A stretch of DNA of 64,000 nucleotides from Meghimatium bilineatum (Eukaryota; Mollusca; Gastropoda; Stylommatophora; Philomycidae): positions 2,311,501-2,375,500 of the forward strand of contig CM067310.1 in the NCBI GenBank assembly GCA_034231615.1, given 5' to 3'. Below are positions 56,205 through 64,000 of this stretch, one piece after another. The number at the start of each line of letters is the position of its first letter. Position 1 is the stretch's first letter. The notes beneath the pieces were generated by a model. The model saw only the letters and a program-made list of their open reading frames with translations. It was not told the origin of the DNA and searched no databases. The translations under genes and the position numbers were made by a program.

Positions 56205-56660
56205 AAGAGGGCAAATGAACTTGGCTTAACTCTACCGTCAAAGCTTTCCTATACCAGAATCGTGCTCGTAGAGAGAAAATGTTCAGTACCCGATGGGCAC
56301 ATTGCACAATGCGTCTAATTATGCGAGGTGAGTTCACTGACAGCAGAACACCTCATGCGAGATAGACACAGTTGACCCAAGTCTAAATCCCTCCCTACCA
56401 CCTTCTCTTGGAGACTGCCACCCAGTGACATGTTTTAGCCTGAAAAGTCCAAGGGCACAGTGGGTGATAAATTGTTATGCGTAGATACACATTTGCCGTC
56501 TGGTGACAGATGTCTGTGAAGGCTGTCACAAGTTAGGGCAAATTAAAGGCATGATGAAAACTGATGTGCTGAACAGTCTGAGGTGCAAATAATGCAGCTA
56601 TGCTATAAACTAGCAGCACAATGTACTTCATGATTCCAAGCGGAAATAACACTTCAAAAT
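56205..56660 (+). mobile_element. Second copy of the unknown dispersed repeat
   Basis: See 24350-25110; AACACCTCATGCGAGAT, ATTAAAGGCATGATGAAAA and GAGGTGCAAATAATGCAG align to it with substantial divergence. Confidence 0.5.
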
Positions 56661-56714
56661 CCCAAATTATATTTAATCTTTGTTGTTTCTAATGAAAAAA
56701 GCAAATTTCTGTCA

Positions 56715-57107
56715 TAACATAAATATTTATTTGGTCTGACCAAGTTGTTATAAGGGGATTTCACTGTATATATACATAAATATTTAGTTGGTCCGACAAA
56801 GTTGTTATAAGGGGATTTCACTGTATACATATCTGTTGTTTTCCTCACATTTGTGTCTGGTCATTCCAGTGTCCAAAGAAATGAACGTGCAAACAGGCGT
56901 GGTACGGCAATCACGGGTCTGGGCAATCAATGGACAGAACTGATGTTCAGAATGCTCTTGTGGAAAGTGAGTGACTGATGCAAGAAATGATTGTGTATCT
57001 GCAATCTTGACCAGAACAGCCTCACTGTTTACCTTCCATGTATGGTGTATGAGACGGCTCAGGAAATTATGCGGTGGAATTCCATAAAGGGTCAAAGTGA
57101 TTTGGAA
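56715..57107 (-). mobile_element. Second copy of duplicated block
   Basis: Contains two versions of the GTTGTTATAAGGGGATTTCA end (56745 and 56803), then the same 330 bp as at 54090-54418. This copy retains GAAATGAACGTGC where the other has GAAACGTGC. Confidence 0.55.
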
Positions 57108-57245
57108 GCCACGCTGAAGTCTGATGTGTCAAACTGAAAGGCACGGATATCACAGCAAAGCTGTAAACCATGAAACCATTCTGTTCTCCGGCCTACATCC
57201 TGCTAATGTACAGGAGTTTGAGAATGAATGCAGACAAACTAAGAA
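57010..57245 (+). mobile_element. Core-SINE copy
   Basis: CTCACTGTTTACCTTCCATG, TGGTGTATGAGACGGCTCAG, GATGTGTCAAACTGAAAGGC and GAGTTTGAGAATGAATGCAG. Its 5' half also occurs, truncated, at 54325-54420 as part of a duplicated block. Confidence 0.75.
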
Positions 57246-57344
57246 GATCAGGCTACAGGAATATCATGTCAAGAGGGTTGTGATTAAACAAGAATGTTAT
57301 GCAGGTAACTTGGGGACTGGTAAACCAACATATGGTGTAGTCAG

Positions 57345-57895
57345 TCGCTACACACTAAGGGATATCTTGAAGAGGATATCCAAGCACTTATGGACTGATA
57401 GTTTGAGGTGTAGTTAGTCGCTACACACTGAGGGATATCTTGAAGGGGATATCCAAGCACTTATGGACTGATAGTTTGAGGAGAAGTCAGTCGCTACACA
57501 CTGAGGGATATCTTGAAGGGGATATCCAAGCACTTATGGACTGATAGTTTGAGGAGTAGTCAGTCGCTACACACTGAGGGATATCTTGAAGGGGATATCC
57601 AAGCACTTATGGACTGATAGTTTGAGGAGTAGTCAGTCGCTACACACTGAGGATATCTTGAAGGGGATATCCAAGCACTTATGGACTGATAGTTTGAGGA
57701 GTAGTCAGTCGCTACACACTGAGGATATCTTGAAGGGGATATCCAAGCACTTATGGACTAATAGTTTGAGGAGAAGTCAGTCGCTACACACTGAGGGATA
57801 TCTTGAATGGGATATCCAAGCACTTATGGAGTGATAGTTTGAGGAGTAGTCAGTCGCTACACACTGAGGGATATCCAAGCACTTATGGATTGATG
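57345..57895. repeat. 72/73-bp array, about 7.5 copies
   Basis: Core GTCAGTCGCTACACACTGAG; GATATC palindromes flank GTTGAAG-type sequence in each unit. Confidence 0.95.
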
Positions 57896-58109
57896 GTTTG
57901 CTGTGTAGTGAGGATAACCTTTTGACTATGGTAACTATATTCTTGAATCACATTGAATAAACATAACACAATCCATTATATTTCTGTCTAGGTAAGCACA
58001 CAAACAAATAAATCTCAACCTAAAACAGAAATCACATGTCAGGGAGTTACATACAGCTATAATGACACAACCTGCTTCAGCATCCTAAAATGATAAAAAC
58101 AAATTTATT

Positions 58110-58700
58110 ATAAAATGGTTCTATTGTCTTTCCCCAGGTAAATGATTGTTGATGGTATCCACACTTTCTGTTAGGTGTAGGAGTGGGAGCTGCAGTTGTC
58201 CCAAGGCCAGCAATGTTACTTTGGTAGCTGCAAGTCCATATGTTTTCAAAGTTATTGTGTTCTATCCCCCGTTTTGTGGTCTACCTTTTGCTCTATATCC
58301 AGATATTATTTTTATTATATGCTAATATTGGTATTCGGTTTAGATTAATTCTCGTACGGTGACTGAGCCATTTTACTTGCTTCTATTTTATATTTGTATA
58401 CTTTATCTAGTTTAGTAACTATTGCATCTTTTCTCAGACAATTCAATTCACATGTAACGATTTTACTTTGCTGTGAGATAGTTAAAGACCATGTTTGACA
58501 TTGGTAGCAAAGTGTTGGTATAAAAATTGTAGATATTATCTGTCTTTTTAATTCTATCTTGATCTTTGGGCGAAGAAGTAATGGTGAAAGTTGGTAAGTC
58601 ACTGTGTTTGCTTTCTGACCCTCGTTTCTACAAGTATTTCTGTGTCTAGTCTTCCATTTTTGAAAAATATGCTGCCTAGATATTATAATATTTTGCTGTC
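58110..58700 (-). mobile_element. LINE RT-tail fragment (CYQCQTW family)
   Basis: The frame 58602-58345 reads FIPTLCYQCQTWSLTISQQS and KIVTCELNCLRKDAIVTKLD, then MAQSPYEN. It abuts the 3' side of the terminal exon at 58778. Confidence 0.75.
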
Positions 58701-58777
58701 CATGTAGGTGTGGAAACGTAGAGGTGACAGCACGCAGATTTCTGCTTTAAATTGGTAATCCTAGTAAAGATTGTCTG

Positions 58778-58939
58778 TTAATGTGGCTGCAGAAGTTCAG
58801 GGGGTGTTGGCAGCATCGATGTAAAGAAACTTTGAATTGTGTTCAATATAAATATGAGGATTCTTTTGATTCTACAAGCAAAACTATCATCATCAGCCAG
58901 TTGGTGGTTACTAGCAGCTTCTGTCTGCTGTGGTTGAGC
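58778..58939 (-). CDS. Terminal coding exon, possible HERPUD-like C-terminus
   Basis: The acceptor is a good pyrimidine tract ending CTCACAG before 58939; TAA is at 58780-58778. The 53 residues begin AQPQQTEAASNHQLADDDSF, followed by a hydrophobic helix RILIFILNTIQSFFTSMLP and a Pro-rich end. FFTSMLPTPP resembles the FFASLLPEGPP end of vertebrate HERPUD1 (recalled from knowledge of the family). The acidic spacer before the helix also fits. The alternative is an unrelated tail-anchored protein. Downstream to 58700 no AATAAA was noted before LINE sequence starts. Confidence 0.5.
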   Translation of the reverse strand, partial: AQPQQTEAASNHQLADDDSFACRIKRILIFILNTIQSFFTSMLPTPPELLQPH

Positions 58940-59394
58940 CTGTGAGAGAGAGAAGACAAATCAGTCAAGAATTCATTAGATTGGTCAGCACCATTGCATT
59001 ACAATGAGACTTTGTAAACAGGATAAAATAATAGTCAAAGGGAAGTAATTGGTTTTATTAGAAACAAGTCAGGACCATTACATTATAACGGGACTGCACT
59101 CTACTACTTTTTTTCTTTTTTTTATGGAAGAATTTCCCAGAGTTTTGTTAAGTTCCAGGTGCCTAAATATCACTGTAGGATGCAATGCTATGTGCTGGAC
59201 AGTCTTCTACTCCAGAGAGAGCTTTGCTGTGACTTTCTGGTAATTTCCAGGCATATATTTATCCATCTTGATTCTTGAGCAGGAACCTATATCACTGAAC
59301 AATAATATGTGTTTGCTGCAACATAACACTGAAATGTAACAGGCAAAAATTGGGAGCAGAGTAATAATATATCTATATTTAGCTCTGCTGTGTG

Positions 59395-59760
59395 AATGTC
59401 AGTAACATTAGGAGTGAGTAACATCATGAGTCAGTAACATTAGGAGTGAGTAACATCATGAGTCAGTAACATCGGGAGTTAGAAACATTAGGAGTCAGTA
59501 ACATCAGGAGTTAGAGACATTATGAGTCAGTAACATCGGGAGTTAGAGACATTATGAGTCAGTAACATCAGGAGTTAGAGACATTAGGAGTCAGTAACAT
59601 CGGGAGTTAGAGACATTATGAGTCAGTAACATCGGGAGTTAGAGACATTATGAGTCAGTAACATCGGGAGTTAGAAACATTAGGAATCAGCAACGTCAGG
59701 AGTTAGAGACATCAGGAGTCAGCAACATTAGGAGTCAGTAACATCCGGAGTTAGACATCT
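59395..59760. repeat. 32-bp array from RT GVRQG region
   Basis: Core AGTCAGTAACATCGGGAGTT, about 11 units. Runs directly into CAGCAACAAGAGGAGTTAGA at 59770, the RT sequence it copies. Confidence 0.92.
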
Positions 59761-59980
59761 GCTATGTGACCGCCAGCAACAAGAGGAGTTAGACAGGGAG
59801 TGTGTCATATCACCATTATTGTTTATTATTTATACAAATAATATTACAAAATTAGTAGAAACATCACCAGATGTTTACCATCCAAATAACCTAACTGAAC
59901 TCCTCTTTGGTTGATGAGGAGTGCCTACTCCACAGTTCAAGTGAAGAGCTGCAAGATCATGTAAATCTACTCAACGAAAG

Positions 59981-60463
59981 CTGCCTCAATCACAACATGA
60001 AGATCAACATAGAGAAACCAAAAGCTGCCTCAATCACAACATGAAGATCAACATAGAGAAACCAAAAGCTGCCTCAATCACAACATGAAGATCAACATAG
60101 AGAAACCAAAAGCTGCCTCAATCACAACACGAAGATCAACATAGAGAAACCAAAAGCTGCCTCAATCACAACATGAAGATCAACATAGAGAAACCAAAAG
60201 CTGCCTCAATCACAACATGAAGATCAACATAGAGAAACCAAAAGCTGCCTCAATCACAACATGAAGATCAACATAGAGAAACCAAAAGCTGCCTCAATCA
60301 CAACACGAAGATCAACATAGAGAAACCAAAAGCTGCCTCAATCACAACATGAAGATCAACATAGAGAAACCAAAAGCTGCCTCAATCACAACATGAAGAT
60401 CAACATAGAGAAACCAAAAGCTGCCTCAATCACAACACGAAGATCAACATAGAGAAACCAAAA
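59981..60463. repeat. 44-bp array from RT MKINIEK region, eleven copies
   Basis: Core CACAACATGAAGATCAACAT. Every unit encodes NMKINIEKPK in one frame; the 44-bp period destroys the reading frame. Confidence 0.97.
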
Positions 60464-60529
60464 GTAATGTCAGAAGTAGGCAGAAAAATCCAAATACACT
60501 CAACATAAAAATAAATGATCAGCTACTGA

Positions 60530-60835
60530 AACAAGTGTAGGAATCTAGGGACAAGTGCAGGAATCTAGGGACAAGTGCGGGAATCTAGGGACAAGTGCAG
60601 GAATCTAGGGACAAGTGCAGGAATCTAGGGACAAGTGCAGGAATCTAGGGACAAGTGCAGGAATCTAGGGACAAGTGCAGGAATCTAGGGACAAGTGCAG
60701 GAATCTAGGGACAAGTGCAGGAATCTAGGGACAAGTGCAGGAATCTAGGGACAAGTGCAGGAATCTAGGGACAAGTGCAGGAATCTAGGGACAAGTGCAG
60801 GAATCTAGGGACAAGTGCAGGAATCTAGGGACACA
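60530..60835. repeat. 20-bp array from RT LGT region, fifteen copies
   Basis: Unit ACAAGTGCAGGAATCTAGGG; LINEs elsewhere have KQVNEFTYLGS at this place. Confidence 0.96.
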
Positions 60836-61239
60836 GGAGACAAGAATTTGAAGAGCTAACTATGTAAATTATGAACTTATTTATAAACCTGCTTATTTTT
60901 CATCAAAAAATTGGGCAAAGATTATGTTTTAGAGCCCACAACTAGGTCAAGCACAACGTTGTCCTGTCGGAACAACATGGTAACTGTTATCAAAGGTTAC
61001 GACTACGGGGATTCAACATATAATCTAATTTTACTGTCACTACGTAATCGATTGTTTTAATATATGGTTAACTGTAGGATGGATGGATAAGCTATACAAT
61101 TATGGCAGTTTGGACTCTTATTAATTATTAAGTCTAGTTGACGGAAATCACGAAAACATGAAAAATGCGTGGTATTACCCAAGGTTACCCTATATATTGT
61201 ACAAAAAAGGTTTGCCAAAAATAATTTTTTTCTCTTTAT

Positions 61240-61460
61240 TTTGTCATGTGGTACTCATTTTTGTCTGATATAAGTCTACCGTTTTCATCTTAGTGTTATA
61301 GAAACATATTTCTGTTTAGTGTCTTCTCTTACTTGATTGTTTGACTTGAATTCTTCCAAAACAATATTTAAGAGTTTTCTAAGACATTTGTTTTCAAATG
61401 AATTTAATTTTGAATATGGATATCACATTGGAGTTAAACATTGGAGTTAAACATTGGAGT
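61240..61460 (-). mobile_element. LINE RT-tail fragment
   Basis: Antisense counterpart of 52390-52500: CTTGAATTCTTCCAAAAC and TTAAGAGTTTTCTAAGAC are complements of the plus-strand sequence there. Confidence 0.55.
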
Positions 61461-61492
61461 TAAACATTGGAGTTAAACATTGGAGTTAAACA
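61424..61492. repeat. 13-bp array, five copies
   Basis: Unit ATTGGAGTTAAAC. Confidence 0.93.
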
Positions 61493-62223
61493 GTCGTAGT
61501 TTGGTATATTTTCTTATTCTTTTTGATTTCCAGATATTTGTTATGTGGTTGAATGCACTTGATGCCAACACAATAATAATAGAAATCTCATTTGTCGCAC
61601 CTCCATCTTGTGTGTCATTTTGCTGCCTAAATATGAAAAGTTATCAACTGTCTGAATTGTTCTTCGTTGAGAAACTGTGGACAAGGCAAGATTATTACAG
61701 GCTTTCAAATACAAATGTTATAGACAAGGCGAGACTATTACGGGCTTTCAAATACAAATGTTACAGACAAGGCGAGACTATTACGGGCTTTCAAATACAA
61801 ATGTTACAGACAAATTCGATGAATCATCTGTAGAGAGTATTAGGCAAATGTGTATATAAGAAATAAAATAGAGATGTTTACAGGTCCACAAGAAGCATTT
61901 ACTTTCAACAGTTCAACAGTGACATGACGACAACTGGCATGGACATGTATGCCGACATAATTTCTTATTTAAAAAAACTGATATTGTAGAGAATGGTAGA
62001 AGGTGGAAGAAACAGGAGGACAATGGAAGAAACAGAGGAGGACAATGAAAAGCATGGACAGACAACATCAAGGACTGGATAGGACATAAATTTTCCTCAA
62101 ATATTGTTGAAGAAAGAAATCGTTGGAGTATTCTGTGCAATTATGTATTAGTTAAACAGTCTTAGTTTGGTATATTTACATATAGTTTTTGACTTGCAGA
62201 TGTTTGTTAGGTGGTTGAATCAT
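61490..62223 (+). mobile_element. LINE 3' end with 43-bp triplication
   Basis: Contains the WTRQDYYRLSNTNV-type codons three times (61677-61805), then a degenerate tail equivalent to KAWTDNIKEW...STL near 62050-62100. A flank beginning CAGTCGTAGTTTGGTATA at 61491 recurs at 62158, so part of the region is itself duplicated. Confidence 0.7.
61677..61805. repeat. 43-bp LINE-derived triplication (copy 2)
   Basis: Core GGCTTTCAAATACAAATGTT, three units, same register as 51055-51195. Confidence 0.93.
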
Positions 62224-63014
62224 CCCTGTAACATGCTAAAATATTGACTTGCAGATGTTTGTTAGGTGGTTGAATCATCCCTGTAACATGCTAAAATATT
62301 GACTTGCAGATGTTTGTTAGGTGGTTGAATCATCCCTGTAACATGCTAAAATATTGACTTGCAGATGTTTGTTAGGTGGTTGAATCATCCCTGTAACATG
62401 CTAAAATATTGACTTGCAGATGTTTGTTAGGTGGTTGAATCATCCATGTAACATGCTAAAATATTGACTTGCAGATGTTTGTTAGGTGGTTGAATCATCC
62501 CTGTAACATGCTAAAATATTGACTTGCAGATGTTTGTTAGGTGGTTGAATCATCCCCGTAACATGCTAAAATATTGACTTGCAGATGTTTGTTAGGTGGT
62601 TGAATCATCCCTGTAACATGCTAAAATATTGACTTGCAGATGTTTGTTAGGTGGTTGAATCATCCCTGTAACATGCTAAAATATTGACTTGCAGATGTTT
62701 GTTAGGTGGTTGAATCATCCCCGTAACATGCTAAAATATTGACTTGCAGATGTTTGTTAGGTGGTTGAATCATCCATGTAACATGCTAAAATATTGACTT
62801 GCAGATGTTTGTTAGGTGGTTGAATCATCCCCGTAACATGCTAAAATATTGACTTGCAGATGTTTGTTAGGTGGTTGAATCATCCCTGTAACATGCTAAA
62901 ATATTGACTTGCAGATGTTTGTTAGGTGGTTGAATCATCCATGTAACATGCTAAAATATTGACTTGCAGATGTTTGTTAGGTGGTTGAATCATCCCCGTA
63001 ACATGCTAAAATAT
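62191..63014. repeat. 55-bp array, fifteen copies, next to a donor
   Basis: Core GACTTGCAGATGTTTGTTAG. The first ~35 bases resemble unrepeated sequence at 61525-61560. It ends about 12 bases from the donor of exon 63027-63114. Confidence 0.96.
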
Positions 63015-63026
63015 CGACATAAATAC

Positions 63027-63114
63027 CTCATTGTTTCCGACTGTTTGTTCTTGCTGTCTCTGCTCATTTTCCTGCTCTTGAATTATTTGCAAGTACTTCC
63101 TCAGTTTCTGAAGA
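63027..63114 (-). CDS. Internal coding exon, Gln/Glu-rich helix
   Basis: The acceptor is TTTCTCAG before 63114 and the donor AATGAG|GTATTT after 63027. The only open frame uses one base of a split codon, then 29 codons: LQKLRKYLQIIQEQENEQRQ and QEQTVGNNE, a likely charged coiled segment. It joins in phase 0 to the exon at 58939. The rest of the gene lies upstream, beyond the right edge or in 63.1-64 kb where I could not find another exon. Confidence 0.55.
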
Positions 63115-63232
63115 CTGAGAAATTATAAATGTTAAATGTTGTAAAACTGGGAAACAAAAAGCATAGAATGAGCTAACAAAAAAATTAGCCAACAATTATT
63201 CAAATCAAAAGCAAATAATAATACACAAATCT

Positions 63233-63332
63233 AGTGTATATTATCATATATCAACAGATAATGGTAGGGTAAAGATATTATGATATATCAGCAGATAATG
63301 GTAGGGTAAAGATATTATCATATTTCAGCAGA
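63233..63332. repeat. About 37-bp array, 2.5 copies
   Basis: Core CAGATAATGGTAGGGTAAAG. Confidence 0.88.
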
Positions 63333-63399
63333 TAATTTTAGAAATGTTTTCACTACTGAAGTTTTGGGCTCGACTTTGACGATGAAATAATCCCTTTAT

Positions 63400-63490
63400 T
63401 TGGGGATCTACTGGTTTAGTGGTTAAGCTGTTACCTTTTTGCTGAAGAGTTCAAGGGTTCATATGCAGCTAGGGTTGTCTTGTTTATAAA
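63400..63490 (+). mobile_element. tRNA-like SINE head
   Basis: CTACTGGTTTAGTGGTTAAG and GTTCAAGGGTTCATATGC resemble A and B boxes. Downstream sequence shows no SINE core, so it is tentative. Confidence 0.35.
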
Positions 63491-64000
63491 GTGGTTTTTT
63501 TGTGAAGATTCCTGGGGATTATCACTTGAAGCTATTGAGTACGTACTATGAGTGATACTCTTGGCAAGCAGTGTGCCATTACGTTGGCATCGATGAAGTA
63601 CATATAGGTAAACCTTAGTACAATGAGCTCAATCCTTTATGAATTTTGAGTCTTATAGCCTTTATAGTTAATTAACCCTCATTTCTATCATTTCGGCCAA
63701 CTTATTAGAGATGTGAACGCAAATTCTGTCGTCTTTACTTGTCGTTTTTGATTTATATGTGTTTGTGATCCATGATAAAAGCTTTTTGGTAAAAATGTTG
63801 ATTTGTGTGTGTGCCTATGTGCGTTTCAGTCATTAGCAAAACTTTATTACCTTGTTTGAAGCTTTACCTGTCTGATTTCAGTTTTTCGCAGTGAGTACAT
63901 ATTTTCTATAGACTGATGACAGTTTGGTTGGTTTCTGATAGTTAAGTCTAGTTGTCAGAATACACAAAAACATGAAAAGTGTGACACTTTGCCTCCAGCT
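63490..64000. other. No exon recognised upstream of 63114
   Basis: The minus strand was read for further exons of the HERP-like gene; none with open frame and both splice sites was convincing. Confidence 0.4.

Larger units (their letters stand above)
59390..60900 (+). mobile_element. LINE reverse-transcriptase fragment with three separate arrays
   Basis: Between arrays one can read RGVRQGV (59780-59800), LLFIIYTNNITKLVETSP, then MKINIEKPK at 60449-60475, VMSEVGRKIQ and KINDQLLKQV at 60510-60540. These are RT motifs in the correct order. Each array is an amplification of the RT segment it interrupts. In the intron of the HERP-like gene, opposite strand. Confidence 0.8.
58778..63114 (-). other. 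3' end of a second spliced gene, HERP/HERPUD-like
   Basis: Two exons (63027-63114 and 58778-58939) join in phase 0 on the minus strand and end in a TAA stop. The upstream exon is Gln/Glu-rich; the last exon carries one hydrophobic helix followed by Pro residues and a short tail. Known HERP proteins (ubiquitin-like, ER membrane, ERAD) end in a similar FFASLLPEGPP-type segment. The match here is short (FFTSMLPTPP), so the family call is tentative. The intron between them (58940-63026) holds a LINE with three arrays, another LINE and a 55-bp array that begins just after the donor. Confidence 0.5.

Overview
This is animal nuclear DNA: AT-rich, with spliced genes whose exons are short, and dense in short tandem arrays, SINEs and dead non-LTR retrotransposons (LINEs). 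The core-SINE family, the LINE remnants with (ACTA)n or (TTGA)n tails and the intron structure suggest a lophotrochozoan, probably a mollusc. That placement is an inference; nothing here names the species.

Two host genes can be supported, both on the minus strand. The first (15839 down to 1380, running off the left edge) encodes a TRPC-family cation channel. Eight exons with consensus splice sites and matching phases give the start codon, ankyrin repeats, the zinc-binding PHxxxCxCxxC motif, the linker helices, the pre-S1 elbow, the S1-S2 loop, S2 and S3. The exon for S1 was not found between 7244 and 2549, and everything after S3 lies outside the window. An orphan exon at 22405-22524 may belong to this or another transcript. 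The second gene (63114 down to 58778) shows only its last two coding exons, ending in a hydrophobic helix followed by a short Pro-rich tail that resembles HERP/HERPUD proteins.

The 36 kb between the genes (22.5-58.7 kb) and most introns hold LINE 3' ends (at least five families, one with an RNase H domain), two related SINE families with GAA tails, hairpin MITEs, a terminal-repeat element and more than 40 tandem arrays with units of 11 to 81 bp. A few short ORFs of unknown nature (127-468, 23029-23244, 31926-32199) stand apart from the repeats.

The most striking pattern is where the arrays come from. Many are amplified from the unique sequence they sit in. In the TRPC gene they begin at or within a few tens of bases of splice sites, one making up a whole intron including its 5' splice site and another copying the exon end plus donor four times. 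In LINEs they are amplified from reverse-transcriptase or RNase H coding sequence, with one copy (59.4-60.8 kb) carrying three different arrays at three different RT positions. The window therefore looks like a snapshot of very active local tandem duplication acting on any sequence, genic or mobile.
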